Origin: Nostoc sp. CENA543 | Lineage (GTDB): Bacteria > Cyanobacteriota > Cyanobacteriia > Cyanobacteriales > Nostocaceae | Assembly: GCF_002896875.1 (NCBI RefSeq) | Contig: NZ_CP023278.1 | Coordinates: 4,096,001 to 4,160,000 of the forward strand | DNA: 64,000 nt | Direction: 5' to 3' | Shown here: piece after piece, positions 27,921 through 34,429 of the stretch | How the letters are laid out: every line of letters starts with the position of its first letter | How positions within the stretch are numbered: position 1 is the first letter of the stretch | Notes under the pieces: model-generated | What the model was told of the DNA's origin: nothing | What the model saw: only the letters and a program-made list of their open reading frames with translations | The model's database searches: none | Program-made: the position numbers and the translations under genes

Positions 27921-27949
27921 ATCCTCTGATAACATCAGAGGATTTTTGT
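27921..27949 (+). terminator. Terminator after the glycine-zipper peptide gene
   Basis: ATCCTCTGAT (27921-27930) pairs perfectly with ATCAGAGGAT (27934-27943) around AAC and is followed by TTTTGTT. It separates this gene from the precursor and maturase genes to the right. Confidence 0.85.
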
Positions 27950-28087
27950 TGTATTTCTTATTTTAAAAACACTATTGTTGACCAATTAATTAAAGTAATG
28001 TTAAGAATCAAATGACGACAAAAGTAAACTATTTTTGTCACTCAAATAATTACAGATTTTGTATTATCGATTTTACTTTAAATTAAA

Positions 28088-28405
28088 ATGCAATCTATGA
28101 GAAATATATTTCTCATGAATAAATTTACCAGTGTAGACAAAAACATGGAAACCAATAACAGAAACTTCAAGAATCAAATCGAAATTAATGATTTGATTGA
28201 TGCTGCCGTTAGCGATGCGTTGGCACGTAGAAGCGGAAATGATGACAACTTATCGGACTTGTCTGGTGAAGATGCTGATCATGTAACAGGCGGTATTGCT
28301 TCACTCACAATTGCAGGTTATAAACCTATCCCCCCTATCATTAAACCTATCTGTCCCCCCATCACTGTCGGGATTATTGCACTACCAGGGAAAGAAATCA
28401 TGTAA
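28088..28405 (+). CDS. Candidate RiPP precursor with Pro/Ile-rich core
   Basis: The frame codes for 105 residues, but in-frame ATGs at 28097, 28115 and 28145 are also possible. No clear ribosome-binding site decides between them. The leader has an acidic helix (INDLIDAAVSDALARRSGN) and ends at VTGG (GG at residues 68-69). The predicted 36-residue core is IASLTIAGYKPIPPIIKPIC followed by PPITVGIIALPGKEIM, with one Cys, many Pro/Ile and a single Tyr but no YG. The leader is not clearly of Nif11 type. Position 500 bp ahead of the Nif11 precursor, with a radical SAM gene downstream, suggests it is a second substrate of the same pathway or of the shared exporter. Confidence 0.7.
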   Translation: MQSMRNIFLMNKFTSVDKNMETNNRNFKNQIEINDLIDAAVSDALARRSGNDDNLSDLSGEDADHVTGGIASLTIAGYKPIPPIIKPICPPITVGIIALPGKEIM

Positions 28406-28448
28406 TTCTACACTTTACTGAAAAATTACCTTACTGGAGTATTAATTC

Positions 28449-28889
28449 ATGGAAGAAATTCCTGCTGAAAAAACTACACTTTGCCCTAGTGCTAGACCCG
28501 AAATAGCAGGAAGCGTAGTCTTCGGTTTAATTAGTGGAACAGTCACAGAACCAAAAGTTACTTATCTCAAACAGCAATTACCTGTAACAGATGAACTATT
28601 AGCGAAAGCTGCTCCTGTGACTCCCACAGAAATCTTTCGGACAGCCGCCCCTTGTGCAGCTAAAAAATGTCAACATTTCGATGGTCAAGACTGTCGTTTA
28701 GCCACAAGAGTAGCAGAAAAATTACCTGCTGTAGTATCAGAACTCCCACCTTGTTCTATCCGCAGAGATTGCCGTTGGTGGCAACAAGAAGGTAAGGCGG
28801 CTTGTATGCGTTGCCCACAAATTATTACTGACAATTACAGCCCATCTCAGCTAATGCAAGAAGTTGCATTAACTGATGTAACTACTTAA
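28449..28889 (+). CDS. Cysteine-rich helper protein of the radical SAM peptide locus
   Basis: The 146-residue protein has no recognised domain. Its C-terminal half has seven cysteines in the pattern PCAAKKC-x7-C ... PPCSIRRDCRWW ... ACMRCPQIIT, which suggests a metal site or iron-sulfur cluster. TGGAGT lies 10-12 bases before the ATG. It lies 17 bp upstream of the Nif11-type precursor, so it is translated from the same transcript. Characterised spliceases (PlpX) need a small partner (PlpY) that binds the leader. This protein or the 60-residue one at 30634 could be that partner, but neither is clearly homologous from memory. Confidence 0.7.
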   Translation: MEEIPAEKTTLCPSARPEIAGSVVFGLISGTVTEPKVTYLKQQLPVTDELLAKAAPVTPTEIFRTAAPCAAKKCQHFDGQDCRLATRVAEKLPAVVSELPPCSIRRDCRWWQQEGKAACMRCPQIITDNYSPSQLMQEVALTDVTT

Positions 28890-28906
28890 TTGAAAAGGAG
28901 AAAAAC

Positions 28907-29260
28907 ATGGCTTTTGAAAATGTCAGAGCTTTTTATGAAAGATTGGCTAATGATGAAGCTTTCCGCTCTCAAATGCAACAAGTTGAAAGCAAAGATGAAT
29001 GTAGCCAAGTGGTGAAAGCTGCTGGTTTTGAATTTACCCAAACAGAGTTTGAAGAATATACGACTCAATTATTAGAGTCAGCAGCTGGCGAAGGCGAACT
29101 CAGAGATTTAGATGAACAAGAATTAGAGGCAGTCTTTGGTGGTGCTTCCTCTTTACTTGACAAAATTCGCATTCAACCTTTGTATGGCGTGATTGTTTGG
29201 CCTCCTAAGCCACCTTATGCTCAACCTTTGTATGGGGTTATAGTTAGCGAGGAATTTTAG
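28907..29260 (+). CDS. Nif11-leader RiPP precursor with two LYG splice motifs (candidate spliceotide)
   Basis: The 117-residue protein begins with a Nif11-type leader (MAFENVRAFYERLANDEAFR ... GFEFTQTEFEEYTTQL) and has a double-Gly-like cleavage site, EAVFGGAS, at residues 78-79. The 38-residue core contains QPLYGVIV twice, at residues 90-97 and 106-113, separated by WPPKPPYA. Known spliceotide precursors carry XYG, from which a radical SAM enzyme removes the Tyr backbone and side chain as tyramine and leaves an alpha-keto-beta-amino acid. LYG fits that motif, so two splice events are predicted. A perfect AAGGAG site precedes the ATG. The radical SAM gene follows at 29347. Confidence 0.88.
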   Translation: MAFENVRAFYERLANDEAFRSQMQQVESKDECSQVVKAAGFEFTQTEFEEYTTQLLESAAGEGELRDLDEQELEAVFGGASSLLDKIRIQPLYGVIVWPPKPPYAQPLYGVIVSEEF

Positions 29261-29288
29261 GCACATTAAAACAGCTATTTCAGTGTTT

Positions 29289-29322
29289 AGGGACGGATAA
29301 ACACAAACCGTCCCTCTTTATA
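29289..29322 (+). terminator. Attenuator-like stem-loop between precursor and maturase genes
   Basis: AGGGACGG (29289-29296) pairs with CCGTCCCT (29308-29315) and is followed by CTTTATATAA. Leaky terminators at this place are common in RiPP operons and keep precursor mRNA in excess over enzyme mRNA. Confidence 0.6.
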
Positions 29323-29346
29323 TAAGTTGAATAGGGGTGATATTTT

Positions 29347-30597
29347 ATGAGCGATCGCAGAATTAGCTATGCTGTTTGGGAAATCACATTAAAATGTAAT
29401 CTGGCTTGTCAACATTGTGGTTCGCGTGCAGGCCATACCAGAGCCAAAGAACTTTCCACCGCAGAAGCCCTAGATTTAGTCAAACAAATGGCAGATGTGG
29501 GCATCACCGAAATTACACTAATTGGTGGTGAGGCTTTTTTGCGTCCAGATTGGTTGGAAATTGCCCACGCTATTAATCAAGCTGGCATTCACTGCGGAAT
29601 GACAACCGGCGGCTACGGTATTACTTTAGACACAGCACGCCGCATGAAAGATGCTGGCATTAGAGTAGTTTCCGTCTCAGTGGATGGCTTAGAAGCGACT
29701 CACGACAGACTACGGGGTAGACAAGGTTCATGGCAATGGGCATTTAAAACCATGAGTCACCTCAAGCAAGTAGGCATTCCTTTTGGTTGCAACACTCAAA
29801 TTAATCGTCTTTCCGCACCCGAATTCCCCAGTATTTATGAACACATCCGCGATGCAGGTGTATTTGCTTGGCAAATTCAAATGACTGTACCAATGGGCAA
29901 TGCTGCCGATAACAGTGAAATTCTGCTGCAACCTCATGAATTATTAGATGTCTACCCCATGATTGCACGGGTGGCGCAAAGAGCTAAACGTGAAGGTGTA
30001 CAGCTACAACCAGGCAATAACATTGGTTACTTCGGCCCCTACGAACGATTTTTGCGGGGTGGGAGTGCTTGGTCATTTTGGCAAGGTTGCAACGCCGGAC
30101 TTTCGACATTAGGTATTGAAGCGGATGGGGCAATTAAAGGTTGTCCTTCCTTACCGACATCTGCTTACACTGGTGGTAATATCCGTGACTATTCCCTCAA
30201 AACTATCATCGAAGAAACAGAAGAACTGCGCTTTAATTTAGGTGCAGACACACCAAAAGGTACAGCGCATTTGTGGGGTTTTTGCAAAACTTGTGAATTT
30301 GCTGAACTTTGTCGGGGTGGTTGTAGTTGGACTGCACACGTATTTTTTGATAAACGCGGTAATAATCCCTATTGTCATCATCGTGCTTTGACTCAAGCTA
30401 AAAACGGTATTCGGGAACGAGTTTTTCTGCAACGTCAAGCCGATGGTAAACCCTTTGATAATGGTGAGTTTGGTTTAATTGAAGAACCAATTAATGCACC
30501 TTGGCCAGAGAACGACCCCCTACATTTTACGGCTGATAAAATTCAGTGGTCAGCTAGTTGGCAAGAGTCAGAATCATTAGCATCTGTCAGTGTTTAG
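29347..30597 (+). CDS. Radical SAM/SPASM peptide maturase of the Nif11-peptide (splicease-like) group
   Basis: The 416-residue protein has the radical SAM cluster motif CNLACQHC (residues about 17-24) and the GGEAFLRPD loop. Its C-terminal SPASM-type region carries Cys residues in QGCNAGLSTLGIEADGAIKGC, CKTCEFAELCRGGCSWTAH and NPYCHH, enough for auxiliary iron-sulfur clusters. It resembles the nif11-like peptide radical SAM maturase family. Given the LYG repeats in the preceding precursor, I infer tyramine-excising splicease chemistry, but epimerisation or thioether formation would use a similar scaffold. The start ATG at 29347 is preceded by GGGGTGA. No second radical SAM gene is present in the window. 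Confidence 0.88.
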   Translation: MSDRRISYAVWEITLKCNLACQHCGSRAGHTRAKELSTAEALDLVKQMADVGITEITLIGGEAFLRPDWLEIAHAINQAGIHCGMTTGGYGITLDTARRMKDAGIRVVSVSVDGLEATHDRLRGRQGSWQWAFKTMSHLKQVGIPFGCNTQINRLSAPEFPSIYEHIRDAGVFAWQIQMTVPMGNAADNSEILLQPHELLDVYPMIARVAQRAKREGVQLQPGNNIGYFGPYERFLRGGSAWSFWQGCNAGLSTLGIEADGAIKGCPSLPTSAYTGGNIRDYSLKTIIEETEELRFNLGADTPKGTAHLWGFCKTCEFAELCRGGCSWTAHVFFDKRGNNPYCHHRALTQAKNGIRERVFLQRQADGKPFDNGEFGLIEEPINAPWPENDPLHFTADKIQWSASWQESESLASVSV

Positions 30598-30633
30598 TTA
30601 AAAATAATTTGTTACCACAAGCGATAAATACAA

Positions 30634-30816
30634 ATGTCTACTAACATCACTAATTCAGAAACATCAGTACAAAATATTTCCCAAACTCAGGTTGAACCTA
30701 GCTTGCCTCGTTCAGCTTGGAATAGTCAGTTAGCTTATTTTAAAGTTATGTTTAGAGCCAAGAAAGCTTTAGACCGCATAGAAAAAGAAGCAGGAATCGA
30801 AAACAATTATTCTTAG
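30634..30816 (+). CDS. Small protein of unknown function in the radical SAM operon
   Basis: This 60-residue protein lies 36 bp after the maturase gene and just before the shared terminator, so it is likely the last gene of the operon. The N-terminus is Ser/Thr/Gln-rich and probably disordered. The C-terminal half (WNSQLAYFKVMFRAKKALDR) is an amphipathic helix. No family is recognised. Its position suggests an accessory role such as leader binding, chaperoning or immunity, but nothing in the sequence proves one. Confidence 0.55.
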   Translation: MSTNITNSETSVQNISQTQVEPSLPRSAWNSQLAYFKVMFRAKKALDRIEKEAGIENNYS

Positions 30817-30830
30817 TCATTGTACCTTCT

Positions 30831-30870
30831 AGATCCCGGACTTCTTTGAGAAGTCCGGGATCTGGTTTTT
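30831..30870. terminator. Bidirectional terminator between the two convergent RiPP loci
   Basis: A 15-bp perfect stem, AGATCCCGGACTTCT (30831-30845) with AGAAGTCCGGGATCT (30849-30863), has the loop TTG and is followed by GGTTTTT on the plus strand. It would end transcripts from both sides. Confidence 0.9.
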
Positions 30871-30877
30871 GCTCTAT

Positions 30878-31990
30878 TTACAATGGGAGATAAATATCTG
30901 TAGAGTTGGGATTCAAATAAGGAAATTTTAAATCCACATTTAATCTAGCAAATTGCTCGATGATTGTAGCGAGTTTAGCTTCTGGCGATCGCTGATTATT
31001 TTGTTGAGCTATTATTAAGCCATTAGCAATAATTTGACAGCGATTTGTGCCGAAGCTTTCATATTGATCAAATTTAGCATCTGGTTCTTCTGCTAAACCC
31101 AAACCAGATGCTAATTTTTTGGTAAATAAAGGAATATCTTCCTGGAAATAAGCTGTATTTTCGCTGTAAATATTTTGCAGTATCGGATGTACTCTCAAAT
31201 AATCCTTCTGTCTAATATAGAGTACACCAGCATCATATCTATCATAGCCAGAGTAACTGTAAGGAACTTTAAAGGAAAAGTAGATTTGTTGTGCATTTAA
31301 TTGCTGCGTTACAGCCCGCATTAAAGGCACAGCACCATCTGAAGTAATATTAAAATAAATTCTGATGATTCTGTGATTTATATCTCCTTCATCTACAGGC
31401 ACAAGACCTGTATCACCGACAGCAATATAAAACCCTTCTTGGACACAGTTTTTAGGCATTTTAATTGCGACAACATCACCTACACTTACAGACTTTTCCT
31501 GAGTTTTTAAATGAATTTCAGGATGAATATGTACAGTTAATTGTCCTCTGGTGACTGCAATACTGTTGTCTTGTTCTAATTTTTTCACTACCCAATCAGG
31601 AGAAAAATAACCATCTCCCTGATTACCAGCGTGGAGTTGTTGGAAAAGACTGACATCTATACCAATCAAATTATCATTGTTCAGCCTTTGATTGTCTATT
31701 AATTCTGCTGTATTTGTTTGTAATTGCAAGGATTTAATCAGTGAGCCATTATAGTAAATGCCATATAAAAAGTTTCTGATATGTTTAACTACGTGCTTCT
31801 GTTGAACTTCTATAGGTAATTTATGAAAGCGATTTTTGATATCTGTAGAAGTTTCCCAAGGTCGATAATTTGGATGACGGACAGATAAATCACTATCTAA
31901 TTCTAAGTAAGTAGCAATATCCTCAAGCGTTGCTTGTAAGTTTTTTTCAGCCTGAGACAAAATCTGATTGGAATATTGAAGAGCCTTCAT
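30878..31990 (-). CDS. HopA1-family protein, predicted phospho-Ser/Thr lyase of peptide dehydration
   Basis: This 370-residue protein resembles the HopA1 effector family found in RiPP clusters. Recognisable segments are GFYIAVGDTG, RIYFNITSDGAVPLM, YFSFKVPYSYSGYDRYDAGVLYI and LGLAEEPDAKFDQYESFGTNRC. I chose the ATG at 31990 rather than 32017 because GGAG lies 8 nt before it. In class V lanthipeptide clusters (for example LxmY) and thioamitide clusters (TvaD-type), HopA1-like proteins act with an APH-like kinase to eliminate phosphate from Ser/Thr. It directly follows the kinase gene here. A lyase role is inferred from that pairing. Confidence 0.83.
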   Translation of the reverse strand: MKALQYSNQILSQAEKNLQATLEDIATYLELDSDLSVRHPNYRPWETSTDIKNRFHKLPIEVQQKHVVKHIRNFLYGIYYNGSLIKSLQLQTNTAELIDNQRLNNDNLIGIDVSLFQQLHAGNQGDGYFSPDWVVKKLEQDNSIAVTRGQLTVHIHPEIHLKTQEKSVSVGDVVAIKMPKNCVQEGFYIAVGDTGLVPVDEGDINHRIIRIYFNITSDGAVPLMRAVTQQLNAQQIYFSFKVPYSYSGYDRYDAGVLYIRQKDYLRVHPILQNIYSENTAYFQEDIPLFTKKLASGLGLAEEPDAKFDQYESFGTNRCQIIANGLIIAQQNNQRSPEAKLATIIEQFARLNVDLKFPYLNPNSTDIYLPL

Positions 31991-32023
31991 TTTTATATCT
32001 CCAGTAGAATTATGCAACCACTT

Positions 32024-33208
32024 TTACGCAGAAATCGCTACACTAGCTAGTTCTTTTTCTGTTACCCCCAGGATACTAACTAATGAAGCATCGGGACGAC
32101 ACAATAAACTTTTCGCTACTTGGAGAGAGTAAATATCACTATTAACTAACTGCTTATGATGTTCAATTTTAGCTTGTGTTTGAATAATCAAAGCCACACC
32201 CATAAACTGAATCAGCTTTTTAAAAAAGTCGGGGAAATGTTGGGTGATTTCTGGAAAATGCTGCAAATATTCTCGAACAATAACTAGAATAGATGGACGA
32301 ACATCTTCTAGTTTAAATTCTGCTGAATTAATTGACTCTTGCATACTCATTGAAGGGTCAATCACCATGCTAACTATCCATAAAATTACATAATTAGCAA
32401 TTAAGTTAGCTAAATCAAATATGGGGTCTCCCCAACTACTTCTTTCCCAATCAATGATTTTCACTACTGAGTGTTTCTGTGCGAGTGCAAAGGAAGTAAT
32501 ATTTTCCCAATCTTGATGGACTAAAATATTGGCAACATTCAAATCATTGTGAACCACACAACAAGCACGCCAAGAGTTAATAGCCTCTACTTTTGCTTGA
32601 TCTAAACTTTCATAACGCTGGTAAAGACCAATGAATTTGATATAGTCAGGAGGCATGACACTGAGAAGTTCTGGAGTGATTCTATGTTGTAATAAAATAA
32701 ATGCCGCACCTCTTTTTTGCCAAAAGCTATCAGGTTGTGTGACGTAATTATATGCCTCCTCGCAATTGAAAGTCGCGCGATGAATTTGCGCTAATATTGC
32801 CCCTATCCAACCAGGAATTGTGACAGGTAAAATTTGGCGCGATCGCAAAATTCCACTATATAATTCTTGATAATCATCTAGATATTGATAAATAGCAATG
32901 AAGTTTTCATGATCATAGGTAAGCATTTCTCTAATAAAACCCTGTAAAGGATTTAAATGAGAAATATTACCTATCATGCTTTGAAACTGCCATTCATTAA
33001 AAATTTCCTGAGAAAATATTCCTGAAAGTGTAGGGCGTTCCTGCTTAACAATAAATTTCCGCCCATCCTTAAGGGTGGCTATGATACTAAAATTCTTTGT
33101 ATTTAACTTACCTACATCTAAGGTTAAACCTGACAATTCCTGTTGTGTAAAAACACTAGATTTACTTAGATATTCTACTACATTGTGATGACTTAAAAAA
33201 AACATCAC
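32024..33208 (-). CDS. APH-family phosphotransferase, predicted peptide Ser/Thr kinase of the RiPP locus
   Basis: The 394-residue protein has the aminoglycoside phosphotransferase/choline kinase fold: a lysine in GRKFIVKQERP (about residue 54), the catalytic loop VVHNDLNVANILV (HxDxxxxN, about 218-230) and the metal motif IIDWERSSWGDPIFDLANL. All key residues are present. In lexapeptide-type (LxmK) and thioamitide (TvaC-type) clusters a protein of this family phosphorylates Ser/Thr of the precursor before elimination by a HopA1 protein. The HopA1-like gene starts 33 bp downstream. True aminoglycoside resistance is unlikely in this context. Confidence 0.85.
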   Translation of the reverse strand: MMFFLSHHNVVEYLSKSSVFTQQELSGLTLDVGKLNTKNFSIIATLKDGRKFIVKQERPTLSGIFSQEIFNEWQFQSMIGNISHLNPLQGFIREMLTYDHENFIAIYQYLDDYQELYSGILRSRQILPVTIPGWIGAILAQIHRATFNCEEAYNYVTQPDSFWQKRGAAFILLQHRITPELLSVMPPDYIKFIGLYQRYESLDQAKVEAINSWRACCVVHNDLNVANILVHQDWENITSFALAQKHSVVKIIDWERSSWGDPIFDLANLIANYVILWIVSMVIDPSMSMQESINSAEFKLEDVRPSILVIVREYLQHFPEITQHFPDFFKKLIQFMGVALIIQTQAKIEHHKQLVNSDIYSLQVAKSLLCRPDASLVSILGVTEKELASVAISA

Positions 33209-33281
33209 TCCCCCACACTGATTTATTAGTTAATTAACAGACAAATTACTAGTCAGCAAAATTTTACTGAGCCAATCAGAT

Positions 33282-33506
33282 TTATGTTCTACTTCTGGCA
33301 AAAAACAGTCGATAAATTAACAAGGAAGCAATAATCACAATCAGCCCAAATCTTAAGATAGTGGCCGAAGTACCTGCTGTGGTATTTAAATTAGGAAATG
33401 CCAGTTGAGCAACAGTAGTTATGAATAACACTGAAGCTAAAATATTTTCACCTTCTATCAACAATGCTAAACCAATCAAGCCGAATAAATATGGTGTGAT
33501 ATTCAT
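33282..33506 (-). CDS. Small membrane protein of the RiPP locus (possible immunity protein)
   Basis: The 74-residue protein has two hydrophobic segments (about residues 5-36 and 50-68), and ends RLFFARSRT, with positive residues suited to the cytoplasmic side. No family is recognised. It lies between the two precursor genes and the kinase gene, on the same strand, after a stem-loop. Small membrane proteins at this place often confer self-protection, which is a guess here. It has no signal peptide cleavage motif. Confidence 0.6.
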   Translation of the reverse strand: MNITPYLFGLIGLALLIEGENILASVLFITTVAQLAFPNLNTTAGTSATILRFGLIVIIASLLIYRLFFARSRT

Positions 33507-33529
33507 GGATAACCCTCATTTATTAGGTA

Positions 33530-33564
33530 AAAGGTCAGGGTTAGATATCAACATCCTGACCTTT
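33530..33564 (-). terminator. Stem-loop after the precursor genes (attenuator candidate)
   Basis: AAAGGTCAGG (33530-33539) pairs perfectly with CCTGACCTTT (33555-33564). On the minus strand it lies just after the precursor gene that stops at 33583. The T tract is poor, so partial read-through into the membrane protein, kinase and lyase genes is likely. Confidence 0.6.
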
Positions 33565-33582
33565 GATATTAGAGAGAATTAA

Positions 33583-33789
33583 TTAGTGAGTCAGTTTATA
33601 GACTAACGCACCAAAAGCAGCACCAGAACCACCAATAACCAAAGTGGTTAAGAGATACGCCCCCCAGGTAGCAGGTGTAGCACCACCAACTGCACCACTG
33701 AGTTCAGCATCAGTTACTTCATTTAAATAGCTTTCGCTATCAAATAGAAGGTTGTACTCAGAATTGAGATCGCTAATTACAATTGCCAT
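33583..33789 (-). CDS. RiPP precursor B: double-Gly leader, Cys-free core
   Basis: The 68-residue peptide has a 36-residue leader beginning MAIVISDLNSEYNLL, with DSESYLNEVTDAEL and ending AVGG, and a 32-residue core starting ATPATWG. The core has six Ser/Thr and no Cys. The leader is closely similar to that of the peptide at 33829 (LL, DSES, LN, D-x-EL and GG in the same register). AAGGAG sits before the ATG. It is likely cleaved after GG by the C39 domain of the transporter at 36809, and may be dehydrated by the kinase/HopA1 pair downstream. Without Cys it cannot form lanthionine with its own residues. Confidence 0.8.
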   Translation of the reverse strand: MAIVISDLNSEYNLLFDSESYLNEVTDAELSGAVGGATPATWGAYLLTTLVIGGSGAAFGALVYKLTH

Positions 33790-33828
33790 TTTTTTCTCCT
33801 TATTTATTGATGTAACAGGGTGAATTTA

Positions 33829-34074
33829 TTATCTAGAAGCAACGTAGCCAATTACGGCACCACCAGCAAAAGTTCCGAGAGCAAAGCCAGTACCGAAGCT
33901 AACACCCCAAACGCTAACACTACCAAGTGAAGCAGCAGTAAATGTCACGACAGGAGTGATACCTCCAATTGCTGCGGTTAACTCACGATCTTCTAAATCG
34001 TTGAGGAAGCTTTCAGAGTCAACTAATAAATCAGCACCGGCAAATTTTAATTCATTAATTGCAATAGATGCCAT
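33829..34074 (-). CDS. RiPP precursor A: double-Gly leader, Ser/Thr-rich Cys-free core
   Basis: The 81-residue peptide has a 38-residue leader (MASIAINELKFAGADLL, then DSESFLNDLEDREL and AAIGG) and a 43-residue core starting ITPVVTFTAASLGSVSVWG. The core has five Ser, five Thr, many Gly and no Cys. GGGAG precedes the ATG. It lies 39 bp upstream of precursor B with a near-identical leader segment, so the two are likely paralogues made in one transcript. The cores share x-T-P at the start but diverge afterwards. They may act as a two-peptide product. Confidence 0.8.
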   Translation of the reverse strand: MASIAINELKFAGADLLVDSESFLNDLEDRELTAAIGGITPVVTFTAASLGSVSVWGVSFGTGFALGTFAGGAVIGYVASR

Positions 34075-34310
34075 GATGAATTCTCCCAGTATTCAATGAA
34101 TATTTATGGCTTATGCTCAGAAATTTCTGTCTTCTGGCACAACATAATAAATATCAGCAAATATTCTTGATATACAACACTTTTAAATCATGTTTTCGGA
34201 CTTAAAAAATTCATTTGTGGTCTGAGGATAGATTTCATTTAATTTAGATGTTTACGCTCAAGATTGCCAGATATAAATTATCGGAGTTTTGAACAGATAA
34301 ATCTGTATTA
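34075..34310. other. Promoter region for the Cys-free precursor operon
   Basis: A+T-rich stretch between a terminator that ends the export operon and the first precursor ATG. It contains no gene, and the minus-strand promoter of the precursor-kinase-lyase operon must lie here. No obvious operator was recognised. Confidence 0.45.
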
Positions 34311-34344
34311 AAAACTTTAGTGCTGAGTTACATCAGCACTAAAG
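34311..34344 (-). terminator. Terminator of the export operon
   Basis: CTTTAGTGCTGA (34315-34326) pairs perfectly with TCAGCACTAAAG (34333-34344). On the minus strand the stem is followed by TTTTTAATAC. It lies about 85 bp after the stop of the isomerase gene. Confidence 0.85.
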
Positions 34345-34429
34345 TGCTTACTACTAACAGGAGAATTTATTTTCCGATACTATGAGAGGGACATAATAAA
34401 TTTAATTGCTTCCCTGGTAATCTCATGAA

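Noticed and set aside
32024..33208. Aminoglycoside resistance gene
   Set aside because: The phosphotransferase fold is right, but a HopA1-family gene and RiPP precursors adjoin it, which fits peptide modification better.
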